A stretch of 64,000 nt of DNA from Acidobacteriota bacterium (GCA_003225055.1 QIAU01000134.1:1-64000); one strand, 5' to 3'. Shown: positions 8,682 to 17,854, counted from the first letter of the stretch. The notes: generated by a model not told the origin, from the sequence alone. Program-made: numbers and translations.

Positions 8682-9451
8682 TGAACTGGTCCATACGACC
8701 ACTGCTCATCCCATTCACCGAGCAGGAATTTCCCATTGCCCTCTGAATCCCGTTCATAGCCTAGAATGCTCAACCCTTCCGAAAATGCTTTCAGAAACTC
8801 TACGCGGTTTCGACCTTGCACATCTTGCGCCCGAGCACGATGATCGGCGGACGCCTTCCATTCATAAATTTGTGCGGGTACGCTGACGGTCTTCAATGTC
8901 TTAAAGGGCGGTCGAGAACCAGAACGCAGCAGGCCATCAACCCGCTTGGACTTCATCCACCATTCCGCCACCAGCCGATCTGTGGGGAGTCCACCTTGCA
9001 GCGGCGAAGAGCTGACCCCGTACTGGTTGACGGTGTAACGGCGCGTAATTGCTCCTAGCTTTTCCAAATTCAGGTAGGCGTTCTTGATCTCCAGCGGGTC
9101 GAATGTCCATTCCATCAGCTCGAAGCCGCGTGCCAGCGCATCATCACGCTGAGCCAATTTCATGCGACGGCCCAATCCCGAATTGCGGTAGCAAGAGCGT
9201 ACCGCGAGCATTTGTGAGTGCAGGTAGGAATGCCCGCCACGAGCGCCCGGAATGGCCAGAGCGAAGCCCACTATCTCGCTTCCGTTGAAGGCGCCAATGA
9301 CCTGTCCGCCGATCTTCTCCGCCACCACGAACAGCCGCAAGGGGACAAGTTCCGCGTCGCTGAAGTTCCAAACTTCCTTCTGCAACGCCACACACGCCCG
9401 CATTTCATCCAGGCCGTGGCACTTGCGGATAGCAATCGCCTCAGCGCTCAC
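8678..9451 (-). CDS. GNAT-family acyltransferase (COG3375-like)
   Basis: 257 residues. The acetyl-CoA-binding region of the GNAT fold is visible as SQMLAVRSCYRNSGLGRRMKL with the R/Q-x-x-G-x-G/A-like CYRNSGLGRR turn, preceded by the central strand GSEIVGFALAIPG. The C-terminal half is specific to the COG3375 group. The start is a GTG at 9451 that overlaps the mazG TGA stop (GTGA), and the gene's own stop overlaps the next gene, so three genes are translationally coupled. The substrate is probably an amino acid if the downstream enzyme is a racemase: GNAT partners of that pathway transfer succinyl groups to D-amino acids (known for Gram-positive homologues, inferred here). Confidence 0.82.
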   Translation of the reverse strand: MSAEAIAIRKCHGLDEMRACVALQKEVWNFSDAELVPLRLFVVAEKIGGQVIGAFNGSEIVGFALAIPGARGGHSYLHSQMLAVRSCYRNSGLGRRMKLAQRDDALARGFELMEWTFDPLEIKNAYLNLEKLGAITRRYTVNQYGVSSSPLQGGLPTDRLVAEWWMKSKRVDGLLRSGSRPPFKTLKTVSVPAQIYEWKASADHRARAQDVQGRNRVEFLKAFSEGLSILGYERDSEGNGKFLLGEWDEQWSYGPVQ

Positions 9452-10356
9452 CGGCCTGATTTTTCCTGCTGTTTCGACTGTTGCCACAGAGATTCCAGTT
9501 CCTCCATGGAGGCCTGTTGCGGACCACGCCCCGAAGCCCACAACTGCTCTTCCATCCACTGAAAGCGGCGTTTGAATTTCCGGTTCGTTTTCTTCAGCGC
9601 TGATTCTGGATCGAGCGACAGATAACGTGCGATGTTAACCAGAACAAAGAATAAGTCTCCAACTTCCTCCTCCAGCCGGTCACGCAGTTTCTGTGGGATC
9701 TTCTGCCTTCCAGACGTGGCCGTTCCACGCCAGTGAGGCTGCGGACCGGGAGCCGGAAACTCCCTTAAGTTCTCCCTAAGCTCTTCGGTTTCTTCGTGCA
9801 ATTTTTCAAACAGCCCATCCAGGTTGGGCCAGTCGAAGCCCACATGAGCCGCACGCGAGCTTAGCTTGAAGGCCTCCAGGAGCGATGGAATCCCGCTGGA
9901 GACACCTGTCAGGACCGACTCGGGTTTGCTCTCTGCTTTCTGCGACTCGCCCCCGCCCGCCTCCAGCCGCTTTTTTTTCTCCTCCGCCTTGAGCGCCTGC
10001 CAGTTGCGCAGCACGTCGGAAGAAGTTTCGGCCTTCACATTGCCGAACACGTGCGGATGCCGGTCCACCAGTTTGTTCGAGAGCCGGTCCAGAACTTCAT
10101 CGATAGAGAAGTTGCCTTCCTCCTTGCCCATCTGGGCATAGAAGAGAACCTGGAGCAACAGGTCTCCGAGTTCACCGGTCAGTTCTTCCCAATCCCGGTT
10201 GTCGATAGCTTCCAGGACTTCGTACGTCTCCTCGAGTGTGTAGGGTTTAATCGAGTCGAAGGTCTGTTCCCGGTCCCACGGGCAGCCCCCGGGGGCGCGC
10301 AGACGCGCCATAATGGAAACGGCTCGCTCGAAACGTTCTCCTGTGGTATTGGACAT
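9448..10356 (-). CDS. mazG: Nucleoside triphosphate pyrophosphohydrolase MazG
   Basis: 302 residues with two MazG domains. The first has GGCPWDREQTFDSIKPYTLEE with the metal ligands EETYE and ELGDLL (about 36-70); the second has HEETEELRE and EEEVGDLFFVLVN (about 175-240). MazG hydrolyses NTPs or dNTPs to NMP and pyrophosphate, protecting against damaged nucleotides and tuning ppGpp. A linker of about 30 residues near 115-145 is rich in Lys/Ala/Glu. The ATG at 10356 starts at the family's usual N-terminus. First gene of a coupled operon with the GNAT and racemase-like genes; the link in function is not obvious. Confidence 0.92.
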   Translation of the reverse strand: MSNTTGERFERAVSIMARLRAPGGCPWDREQTFDSIKPYTLEETYEVLEAIDNRDWEELTGELGDLLLQVLFYAQMGKEEGNFSIDEVLDRLSNKLVDRHPHVFGNVKAETSSDVLRNWQALKAEEKKKRLEAGGGESQKAESKPESVLTGVSSGIPSLLEAFKLSSRAAHVGFDWPNLDGLFEKLHEETEELRENLREFPAPGPQPHWRGTATSGRQKIPQKLRDRLEEEVGDLFFVLVNIARYLSLDPESALKKTNRKFKRRFQWMEEQLWASGRGPQQASMEELESLWQQSKQQEKSGR

Positions 10357-10514
10357 CGAAATTAATTTAAATGACCCGTGCGCATGTGGGCAATGAAGGA
10401 TCAGTTTTTGAGGGCACTCGAACGTTACTTTGCTCCAGTCGAGTTTCAATGCAGACTTGAAGCTCAGGAATATTCTTTTTCGTGCCTCCGCTCAGGAATC
10501 GCATCCAAGATGGT

Positions 10515-12152
10515 ATGAACCTTGCACAGAAAACCCGCCCTTCGCTGGATGGCCAGCGGTTTCAGGTGGTGGTGATCGGCGGGGGCATCAACGGGGTCGC
10601 CATTGCTCGCGAGTGCGCCCGAGCGAAACGGCGAACCTTGCTGCTGGAACAGCATGACTTCGGCTCAGGCACAACCAGCCGCTCCACTCGCATCATTCAC
10701 GGTGGGCTGCGTTACCTCGAGTTCGGCGAACTCGGTCTCGTGCGCGAGTCTTTACGGGAACGCCAACGACTGCTTCGGGAGCGTCCTCACCTGGTGCACA
10801 CGGTTCAGTTCCTGCTCGCGTTGGGAGAAAACAGCCGTCGCAGCGCCATGAAGATTCGTCTCGGCCTGTGGCTATACCGGCGCTTGGGTGGGAAGGCCCC
10901 TGCGGCCAATGGCGCGGCGGAGCGAGCGAGATTTGAACGCCTGCTCGATGCTGGCAAACGTTGGTCCATTTTCAATTTTGAAGATGCCCAGTGCGAATTT
11001 CCGGAGCGGCTGGTGGCGGAGTGGCTCCTGGAGGCCGCGGCCGCCGGCGCCGTCGTACGAAACTATGCCCAGGTTCTCGCTGTGGACGTTGCCTACGGCC
11101 GTGCCAAGGGATTGCTATTCCGCGATCTGCCGACCGGTACTGAGCAACGGGTCGAGGCTGCATGGATCATCAACGCTACCGGCCCTTGGGCCGACCGAGT
11201 TTGCCAGCGTTCCGGAATCAACACGCATGGTCCGATGGTCGGTGGAGTTCGCGGCTCCCACATCGTACTGCCACGTTTTCCTGGCGCACCGGATGCCGCC
11301 GTTTTCACCGAGGCGGTGGACGCACGCCCGATTTTCCTGATCCCGTGGAACGAGCAGGTGCTGGTGGGCACGACCGAAGTGCCCGATCAGTCCGATCCTG
11401 GTAAAACGCAACCCTCGCCCGACGAAATCGAATACTTGCTCAATTCGCTCGATGCCCTCCTCCCCGGAGCCGGCGTTTCCGCTCACGATGTTCGTTACGC
11501 ACTCGCAGGAGTGCGTCCGTTACCGTTTATTCGCGGGAAGAATCCTGGCGGGATCACACGCCGCCATTTCCTGCATGATCACGGAAAGCACGGTGTCGAG
11601 CGCATGATCTCCATCATCGGAGGCAAACTGACGACTGCAGCCGAACTCGCCCGGGAATGCGCTGCCAAGATTGGCATACCGGTCGCGGAATCGAAGGCAG
11701 CCGTCTGGGTGGCCGAAGGCGAGATCGATGCCACCATGGACGACTGGATTGCGGAAATTTCCGGCCTCTCCGGAATTTCTGCGGAAGCCGCCGAAGCCAT
11801 CGTGACCTGGCATGGGAAACGAACCCTCGTCATCGCCCAACTGGCGCGCAGCGGCGCCCATATGCGCGCAGCCTTATGCCCCCATAGCCAGCACATCGTG
11901 GCCCAGGCGGTCGATGCTTTTCAGAACGAATACGCGGTTACTCTGGGAGACGTGTTGCTGCGCCGCGTGCCTGTAGCCATGGCCGCCTGCTGGTCTGAAG
12001 AATGCAGCCGGACGGCCGCCAGCCGCATTGCAGCCGCGCTGGGCTGGAGTAAGCCTGAGGAGATGTCCGAATTGGAAGCTTTTGAACGGGAACGGAAGGC
12101 GTTTCTCGTCAAGCCATCCCCGGCGCGTGTCGGCCGTGAAGTCCCCGGCTAG
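10515..12152 (+). CDS. glpD: Aerobic glycerol-3-phosphate dehydrogenase
   Basis: About 545 residues. FAD-binding VVVIGGGINGVAIARECA at the N-terminus, then DFGSGTTSRSTRIIHGGLRYLE, the GlpD/GlpA signature, and a C-terminal helical DAO_C domain. It oxidises sn-glycerol-3-phosphate to dihydroxyacetone phosphate at the membrane and feeds electrons to quinone. The ATG at 10515 leaves about 17 residues before the FAD motif; a GTG at 10482 is an alternative. Its stop overlaps by 4 nt the stop of a convergent glycerophosphodiesterase gene, whose product would generate the substrate, so the pair serves phospholipid turnover. Confidence 0.92.
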   Translation: MNLAQKTRPSLDGQRFQVVVIGGGINGVAIARECARAKRRTLLLEQHDFGSGTTSRSTRIIHGGLRYLEFGELGLVRESLRERQRLLRERPHLVHTVQFLLALGENSRRSAMKIRLGLWLYRRLGGKAPAANGAAERARFERLLDAGKRWSIFNFEDAQCEFPERLVAEWLLEAAAAGAVVRNYAQVLAVDVAYGRAKGLLFRDLPTGTEQRVEAAWIINATGPWADRVCQRSGINTHGPMVGGVRGSHIVLPRFPGAPDAAVFTEAVDARPIFLIPWNEQVLVGTTEVPDQSDPGKTQPSPDEIEYLLNSLDALLPGAGVSAHDVRYALAGVRPLPFIRGKNPGGITRRHFLHDHGKHGVERMISIIGGKLTTAAELARECAAKIGIPVAESKAAVWVAEGEIDATMDDWIAEISGLSGISAEAAEAIVTWHGKRTLVIAQLARSGAHMRAALCPHSQHIVAQAVDAFQNEYAVTLGDVLLRRVPVAMAACWSEECSRTAASRIAAALGWSKPEEMSELEAFERERKAFLVKPSPARVGREVPG

Positions 12153-12805
12153 CTCGGATTGCCGAGCGTGCGCACCAGCAACTCCGTGTCGTCAGAGATG
12201 ATGGCATCAACACCCCATTTCGCCAGACGTACCATGTCTTCCGCGCGATTGACCGTCCATACGAAGACTTGCTTGCCCGTCCTGTGCACCTCGTCCACCA
12301 GTTCCCTTCTGGTCAAGCCATGGTGTGGGATCACGTGCGTGATGGGAAGTTGACGCCAGCCTGCGAGTTGTTCGTGCCGGTCACAGAGGAAGCCAAGCGG
12401 AGTCGCAGCATCTCGAGTGTTGAGTTCACGCAGGACCCGGGGAAGAAACGATGACACGACAAAGCCTCGTTCCGGCCGATGCTGTTGAAGCGCAGCCAGA
12501 GTCGCCTCTTCTAGTCCCGGCACCTTCAACTCGATGTCGAGAAACGCTCGAGATTTGTAGCGCGCCAGCAGATTCTCGAAAAGCGGCAGTTCTTCGAAGC
12601 ATTCGCCCTTAGCCTGCGAGATCTCCAACCCCTTATAACGTGGATCGTGGCAGATGACCGGACGTCCATCGCTCGTCAGCCTGACATCGAATTCAAATCC
12701 GTGGCAGCCATGCTCGAGAACCAAGTCAAACGAGGGGAACGAATTTTCGGGAATTGAAGTAACGGCGCGAGCTCCGCGATGACCGAGCAGGAGAGGATGG
12801 CGCAT
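12149..12805 (-). CDS. Glycerophosphodiester phosphodiesterase
   Basis: 218 residues. Catalytic GDPD motifs: HRGARAVTSIPENS (His-Arg and the Pro-Glu-Asn turn), FEFDVRLTSDG with two metal-binding acids, and ICHDP with the second catalytic His. The end VDAIISDD is the usual last barrel strand. It lacks a signal peptide, so it is cytoplasmic and UgpQ-like rather than GlpQ-like. It hydrolyses glycerophosphodiesters to glycerol-3-phosphate, the substrate of GlpD encoded on the other strand with which it overlaps by 4 nt. Confidence 0.92.
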   Translation of the reverse strand: MRHPLLLGHRGARAVTSIPENSFPSFDLVLEHGCHGFEFDVRLTSDGRPVICHDPRYKGLEISQAKGECFEELPLFENLLARYKSRAFLDIELKVPGLEEATLAALQQHRPERGFVVSSFLPRVLRELNTRDAATPLGFLCDRHEQLAGWRQLPITHVIPHHGLTRRELVDEVHRTGKQVFVWTVNRAEDMVRLAKWGVDAIISDDTELLVRTLGNPS

Positions 12806-12901
12806 CTAAGAATAGTTTGCCAAAAATGATATGGGTGTGCGACGGGGTCTCTGATCGCTCGTTTGGGGGCGGGTCTTCGGCTCCGCCCTTGCCCAACCGG
12901 G

Positions 12902-13210
12902 CTATTCCAAGTCCCAGTCCCGGATCGGTTTTCCGGTGTCGGGCGACTCCTTGGCCTTCTTCACAGCCTCCTGGAACTTCTTTTCCAGCAAGTCAGAGGC
13001 GTGTTTCTGGGCCTCTACCGACTGCCGGAAAATGGAGTCGCGCCGGCTGTCCTGCTCTTTCATCGCCTTGGCGGCAGCTTCAATGTCGGCAAAAGTCTTG
13101 GGATGGACAGGAGCAGTGTGCGAGATGACCGCCTGGGTTCCAGGGTCCACCTTCAGGACTGCATGGCAGCAGGGGCAGGTGACTTCGAAAGGAGGCGCAG
13201 GCTTCGGCAT
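12902..13210 (-). CDS. Small zinc-ribbon-like hypothetical protein
   Basis: 102 residues. The N-terminus has a CPCC knuckle within VTCPCCHAVLKVDPG, followed by a long charged helix (about 45-95; Lys/Glu/Ala-rich, SVEAQKHASDLLEKKFQEAVKK) likely to form a coiled coil. It ends in DWDLE. Single-knuckle proteins of this shape occur in many Acidobacteria, role unknown. It is 27 nt downstream of a small membrane protein gene in the same direction, suggesting an operon. Confidence 0.65.
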   Translation of the reverse strand: MPKPAPPFEVTCPCCHAVLKVDPGTQAVISHTAPVHPKTFADIEAAAKAMKEQDSRRDSIFRQSVEAQKHASDLLEKKFQEAVKKAKESPDTGKPIRDWDLE

Positions 13211-13236
13211 TCACAGAAAATCATACCGCAAACCCG

Positions 13237-13575
13237 TTACCGTGGCGCCAGCTTTATCGGGAAGATGTGCAACAGGTTGAGGATTTCCCAGCCCAGCAAG
13301 CTGATAGAAACCATGACCACCAGCACCGCCAGTACCTCCCCAAAGCTCAGCCGGCTACGGTCCGGTTCGAAGCGTCGCGCCACTAGTCCCAAGATGTTCA
13401 GAGTGGCAAATCCGAAGACCAGAACCCAAAGAATGCTGTAGAGATCGCCCTTGCGTCCCGGGTATTGCACTGCCAGCAACGAGCCCAACACCAGGAAAAA
13501 ATGCAGGAGTGCCACCAGGTCTGGCCTGAGCGCATAAGCAACTCCTGTCATCAACGTGACGAGCACGACGTTCAT
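13237..13575 (-). CDS. Small integral membrane protein
   Basis: 112 residues, mostly hydrophobic. Three or four membrane helices are visible: NVVLVTLMTGVAYAL, LVALLHFFLVLGSLLAVQ, LYSILWVLVFGFATLNILGL and VLAVLVVMVSISLLGWEIL, with basic loops between. The ATG at 13575 is chosen because upstream codons are hydrophilic and unlike the family. It shares a 116-nt divergent promoter region with the HAD hydrolase gene. No family assigned. Confidence 0.65.
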   Translation of the reverse strand: MNVVLVTLMTGVAYALRPDLVALLHFFLVLGSLLAVQYPGRKGDLYSILWVLVFGFATLNILGLVARRFEPDRSRLSFGEVLAVLVVMVSISLLGWEILNLLHIFPIKLAPR

Positions 13576-13691
13576 GGTTCGCAGTTTGCCGATGCGGCCA
13601 GAGCGACAACCAGCGTGTAAGAATACCACTCCGAGATGTTCAGTAGCATTTCCTCCGCTAAAATGGTGCTGATCCACTTTGATTGCGAATC

Positions 13692-14366
13692 ATGCCAGGC
13701 AAAACTGAGGTCGTGCTTTTCGACGTGGGGAACACGCTCCTGTTTCCCAATTGGCCGCGTATCCTGAAACCCCTTCAAGAGCTAGGAATCATACCCACCC
13801 GGGATCAACTTCAGGCTACCGAAAGAAAAACCAAGAAGGAGTGGGACGAGTTGGTTTTAGGGGGGCATCGGGCCGACCGCGGCTTCTGGTACAGGTTTTA
13901 TGGTCACCTGCTACAACTACTCGACGTCTCCGATCGCAATCTCCAGCAGAAGTTGACCGACGTCACCGCGTGTTCGGCGAGCTTCGACCAGATTCGCCCC
14001 GGCACTCGCCAGATCCTGGAACGTATCGGCCAGAACTACCGCATGGGCGTGATTTCCAACGCGGATGGCCGGGTTGCCGATGTTCTCACCCAATGCGGCA
14101 TTGGCGACTGCTTTTTGAACATCACCGATTCCGGCGTGGTGGGAGAGGAAAAGCCACATCCGGCAATTTTCGAAGCTGCCCTGCGCGCCATGAACGTTGC
14201 TCCGGAGGGAGCCTTGTACGTTGGCGATGTTTATAGCGTGGACTATGCCGGTGCCACAAAAGCGGGCATGCAGGCCCTGCTGTTCGACGTTTCTGGCACC
14301 TACCGCGAAGCCGGCCTTCCCCGCGTGGAGTCCTTGGAGGAACTGAGCACCCATCTGGGTTGCTAG
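13692..14366 (+). CDS. HAD-superfamily hydrolase
   Basis: 224 residues. Motif I is FDVGNTLLF (nucleophile Asp, with Gly-Asn replacing the usual second Asp-Gly, a variant known in this family), motif II GVISNAD, motif III Lys in GEEKPHPAIF, and motif IV YVGDVYSVDYAGA. A C1-type helical cap lies between residues 15 and 90. Such enzymes dephosphorylate small metabolites. ATG 13692 is preferred to the TTG nine bases upstream. It converges with bshC across a 177-nt gap containing a hairpin. Confidence 0.85.
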   Translation: MPGKTEVVLFDVGNTLLFPNWPRILKPLQELGIIPTRDQLQATERKTKKEWDELVLGGHRADRGFWYRFYGHLLQLLDVSDRNLQQKLTDVTACSASFDQIRPGTRQILERIGQNYRMGVISNADGRVADVLTQCGIGDCFLNITDSGVVGEEKPHPAIFEAALRAMNVAPEGALYVGDVYSVDYAGATKAGMQALLFDVSGTYREAGLPRVESLEELSTHLGC

Positions 14367-14418
14367 AGCGGCGCAGAGCCGCCGCCACCCTGGCGGAGCT
14401 TCGGCGCGCGAAGCGAGC

Positions 14419-14447
14419 CCAAGCGGAGTTGAAGGATCTCTGCTTGG
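14419..14447. terminator. Hairpin between convergent genes, possible bidirectional terminator
   Basis: CCAAGCGGAG and CTCTGCTTGG form a 10-bp stem with one G-U pair around a 9-nt loop. It lies between the ends of the convergent HAD hydrolase and bshC genes, where termination is expected, but no T-run follows on either strand. Confidence 0.35.
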
Positions 14448-14543
14448 CCCGGTCTCTAGGTTCTTGCTGGTGACACAAAAAGGAATTCCGGCCTCAAGGG
14501 TGGGGCGAAGAAATGTCTTGCCACCGTCTCTCTCAGTCTCTAC

Positions 14544-16220
14544 TCAGCTTTCGAGCGACACTACCTGGTGGTCCAAACACTCCGTATGAAGGGCGCCGTA
14601 CAACTGGCGTAGTAATTCTTTTCCGTACCTCGCGACGAAGTACACTCCCGCTACTTCGCGTTCCTGCAAGCTCTTGTCGGGATAGAGCGCATGACTGAGT
14701 TGTTCGGCGTGCCGATTCAATATTTCGCTCTGCCGGAGTTCTGCGCGGGCCGCGCTGGCGCGCAAGTGTTCAAGCTGATATTGCATCTTCGACCCGGCGC
14801 GCGTGGCGGCATCTGCCAGAGTTGCATCCAGGCGGGACAGCGACTCGCGAATCGCAGCCAGGGATTTCTCCAAACTCAGGGCGGCCTGATCGAAAGCCGA
14901 TTGCAGGTCTGCGGGCAGAGTGCGCCCCGCCAGAATCTCGCGCAAAGCTTCTGGTCCGCGAAATAGGTCCGTCAGCTTCAGTTCGTACCGTTCCATTAGA
15001 CGCTGTTGCTTGGACTCGGCCAGCGTGGCCGAAAAACGAGGCACGATCGGAGTTACGCGTCCCAGCAGGGCTTCATGGACCACCGCACCTTGCGCGAAAT
15101 ATGCCACCTCCGCCGATCCTCCCGTGTAGGCGAGCGTGGGCAGAAGATAATCCTGTACCACGGGACGCAGTAGAACATTTGGGCTGAAATGATGAGGCGC
15201 AGAGGAGACGAGGCGTAACAGTTCCGATTGAGGAAGCTTTTTTTCTTCAATCAAAAAATCCGCTTCTGAGCTCCCGTTCGGACGCCGATGCACCGGCACC
15301 CTCGCGCCGTTGTGCAGCGTAAATAAGAGAGTCGAAGAGGGGGTTACCTTGACCTGCTGATGGTACCCGGCAGACTCCAGCTCCTTGCCACGCTTGAGTA
15401 GCGCGTCATCAATTTCAGCGGCACGTTCAATTACGGCCTGGTAAATGGATGCGCTAATTTTGTGTAATTCGGGGTCGGCGGCATCCAGCAGAATCACGCC
15501 CCAGTCCGCGAACAGCCGGCTAAAAAGCCGGGCAAACGCGCTGCCCAGAGTCTCTCCCGGCCGATATGAATCGCGCAACCAGTGGATGACCTCAGATGCC
15601 CCCAACAGGTCACAAGCCTGCTCCACGACCGCCTGTATGTCCTCGCCGAATTGCACGGTGCCAACTGGCGCGTCCGGCAGCCCTTGCGTGGGAGTCTTGA
15701 GTCTCTCCAGGGATCCCTCGCCGTTCAGCAGGCCCGCATTGTTCACCTCCGCAAGGTCGTGATCTTCAGTGGCCAGCCAGAAAACCGGGACGCAATCGAC
15801 GCCAGCCGCCGTAGCCTCGTCCGCCAGTTTAACAGCGGTCAGGGCCTTGAAAATCGAGAACAGCGGACCGCCGAACAGTCCCACTTGCTGTCCGGTTACG
15901 GCCGCCAGCGCTCCGGTCCGAAAGCGCGCGATATTCTCAAACGTTTTAGGAGATGCGCCCCACTGCTGGTTCTGCCGTTTCAGGATCTCAGCGACCAGCT
16001 GGCGCCGAAACCTCTCATAACGGATGTTCGCTGTTTCCTGTTTCAGCCACTCGGCAAAATGGGGGGAGCGCGGGTAGAACCGTCGAACATCGCCAGCGTA
16101 GGAGAGGAAGTCACTGAAAAGCCGCGTGGTATGAGGGATCTGGCTGAAGGGCAAACACTCCGTTTTCACCGGAAGCTCTCCTCCGATCTGGTCCGAAACA
16201 GCTAGCGGCAGGCTGTTCAT
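14544..16220 (-). CDS. bshC: Bacillithiol biosynthesis cysteine-adding enzyme
   Basis: 558 residues, the usual BshC length. Diagnostic segments are AVTGQQVGLFGGPLFSIFKA near 110, VFWLATEDHDLAEVN near 145, and a C-terminal coiled coil (about 430-500). BshC links cysteine to glucosaminyl-malate as the last step of bacillithiol synthesis, making the low-molecular-weight thiol used instead of glutathione. Bacillithiol genes are known in Firmicutes, Bacteroidetes, Deinococci and Acidobacteria. bshA and bshB are not in this window. Upstream lies a 344-nt non-coding gap. Confidence 0.92.
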   Translation of the reverse strand: MNSLPLAVSDQIGGELPVKTECLPFSQIPHTTRLFSDFLSYAGDVRRFYPRSPHFAEWLKQETANIRYERFRRQLVAEILKRQNQQWGASPKTFENIARFRTGALAAVTGQQVGLFGGPLFSIFKALTAVKLADEATAAGVDCVPVFWLATEDHDLAEVNNAGLLNGEGSLERLKTPTQGLPDAPVGTVQFGEDIQAVVEQACDLLGASEVIHWLRDSYRPGETLGSAFARLFSRLFADWGVILLDAADPELHKISASIYQAVIERAAEIDDALLKRGKELESAGYHQQVKVTPSSTLLFTLHNGARVPVHRRPNGSSEADFLIEEKKLPQSELLRLVSSAPHHFSPNVLLRPVVQDYLLPTLAYTGGSAEVAYFAQGAVVHEALLGRVTPIVPRFSATLAESKQQRLMERYELKLTDLFRGPEALREILAGRTLPADLQSAFDQAALSLEKSLAAIRESLSRLDATLADAATRAGSKMQYQLEHLRASAARAELRQSEILNRHAEQLSHALYPDKSLQEREVAGVYFVARYGKELLRQLYGALHTECLDHQVVSLES

Positions 16221-16264
16221 TTTACAGGCGGCGCAGGTAAATCAGATGATGGAATCACAAGCAG

Positions 16265-16292
16265 GATGCAAGATAGTTGATGCAAGATAGTT
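16265..16292. repeat. 14-bp perfect tandem duplication upstream of bshC
   Basis: GATGCAAGATAGTT occurs twice head to tail at 16265-16278 and 16279-16292, 45 nt before the bshC start. It may be a simple slippage duplication or a paired regulator site. Confidence 0.6.
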
Positions 16293-16380
16293 AGAAGACC
16301 GGTCCATGCTTCCGGCCTTCCTTAAGCGCCAACCGGCTGGTCACCAACCTTCATGAGCCAAGCTGATTTTGTCATGTTGA

Positions 16381-16487
16381 GAGTTTGTGACTTTCGGGAT
16401 GGATTTAAGACGATTTTTGCGGCTCGTAAGGTTGCCTGTTTTCAGCATCAGTCGGTGCGAGAAAAATCGGGAAGAAGTCGCAAACTC
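16381..16487. repeat. Long imperfect inverted repeat in the 16221-16564 gap
   Basis: The arms GAGTTTGTGACTT (16381-16393) and AAGTCGCAAACTC (16475-16487) pair over 13 positions with one G-U, and an inner pair CGATTTTT with AAAAATCG (about 16411-16470) extends the structure. No protein is supported here; the gap lies between the cfa stop and the bshC start, both on the minus strand. It could be a structured RNA, a terminator-like element or the remains of a small mobile element. Confidence 0.45.
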
Positions 16488-16564
16488 TGAGCGGAAGCCC
16501 CGGACCTGCTCTACTGAAATCGGTCTTTGGTTCTACGAAGTGATTGCGGTTTTGTCCGAGTCGT

Positions 16565-17854
16565 CTACTTGCGGTACCAATCCTCTCGCCTAAGCGGCAG
16601 GCCACTGCTTCCACTCACTGACTTGGTGAGCAGCGACTGGTACAGATTCAGTCGGCCGGAGCGGAAGGCATGGGCCGAGCTAGCCATGTACAGGCGCCAG
16701 ATGCGGTAGGTAGTGACGTCGGCAATACGGCGCGCCTGCTCCGCATTCGCTTCCAATCTTTGCCCCCACTGATGAAGGGTGAGGGCGTAGTGCTCGCGTA
16801 AGCTTTCCACGTCTCTGACTTCAAAGCCGGCATCCTCCGCCGCGTGCAGCGTGGTGTTGATGGGCACCAACTCGCCATCCGGAAAGACATAACGGTCGAC
16901 AAAGGACGGACCTCGCCTCTGATACTTGGCGGAATAAGCGATGCCATGGTTTAAGAACACGCCCCCGGGTTCGAGAAGCCGCCAAGCTCGCGCGAAGTAC
17001 TCGGGCAGAAGCGCTTCGCCGACGTGCTCGAACATGCCCACACTGACGATCTTGCCGAATTTGGCAGTGCCGTTCAGATCGCGGTAGTCGCGAACCTGAG
17101 CGCTACAGTTCTCTTCCAGACCCCCCTCGCGGATGCGCTGCCGTGCCAGCTCCGCCTGCGACTCGCTGAGAGTAACGCCGAGAGCTTGAACGCCGTAGTG
17201 TGCGGCGGCATGAATGATGAGCCCTCCCCACCCACAACCGATATCCAGCAAGCGCTCGCCGCGGCGCAAGCGGAGTTTCCGGCACAAATAATCCAGCTTG
17301 TGTTCTTGGGCCACATCCAAATTCTCCTCAGGATGCTGGAAGTAAGCACAGGAATAAATCATCCGCCTGTCGAGAAACAGCTGGTAAAACTCAGGTGGCA
17401 AGTCGTAGTGGTAAGTGACGGCCTGGCGGTCCCGGCTTTTGGAGTGTACAGCTCCCCTCAGTTTTCTGGGTTGCGCCACGGCGCGGGGACGCCCGTGCGC
17501 CGGTAGTTTCTCCAAAATTGTGCCCAGGTGCAATCTCTCACTGAGGCTATACTCCCGCGAAAGCAGGTGTTCGCCCATTTCCAGCGCGGCTTCGATGTCG
17601 CCTTCAATATCGAAGTCGTTGTAGATGTAAGCTTCCCCCAGCGTGAGTTCGCTGGGGTTCAGGAACATCGCCCGCAAGGCTCCGGGGTGCTCGAGGACGA
17701 GCGTAAGGCGCGGCTGGTCTGCTCTTCCCCACGTGCTTCCATCCCAAAAACACACCCGAAAATCATGGTAGGGATATCCGGCAAACAGGTGCTCGAGAAA
17801 ATCGGCGCTGATCTGGACCGGAGTCTCTCTGGTGACTTTGGCCAGGAGTCCCAT
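16565..17854 (-). CDS. cfa: Cyclopropane-fatty-acyl-phospholipid synthase family protein
   Basis: 429 residues. The N-terminal CFA lipid-binding region (about 1-120) is followed by YHYDLPPEFYQLFLD and CAYFQHPEENLDVAQEHKLDYL, then the SAM site LLDIGCGWGGL (about 200). MFEHVGEALLPEYF and the C-terminal WGQRLEAN are typical. It methylates cis double bonds of membrane phospholipid acyl chains, using SAM, to form cyclopropane rings in stationary phase or acid stress. Monocistronic by spacing, with a long upstream region before the divergent tmRNA gene. Confidence 0.9.
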   Translation of the reverse strand: MGLLAKVTRETPVQISADFLEHLFAGYPYHDFRVCFWDGSTWGRADQPRLTLVLEHPGALRAMFLNPSELTLGEAYIYNDFDIEGDIEAALEMGEHLLSREYSLSERLHLGTILEKLPAHGRPRAVAQPRKLRGAVHSKSRDRQAVTYHYDLPPEFYQLFLDRRMIYSCAYFQHPEENLDVAQEHKLDYLCRKLRLRRGERLLDIGCGWGGLIIHAAAHYGVQALGVTLSESQAELARQRIREGGLEENCSAQVRDYRDLNGTAKFGKIVSVGMFEHVGEALLPEYFARAWRLLEPGGVFLNHGIAYSAKYQRRGPSFVDRYVFPDGELVPINTTLHAAEDAGFEVRDVESLREHYALTLHQWGQRLEANAEQARRIADVTTYRIWRLYMASSAHAFRSGRLNLYQSLLTKSVSGSSGLPLRREDWYRK

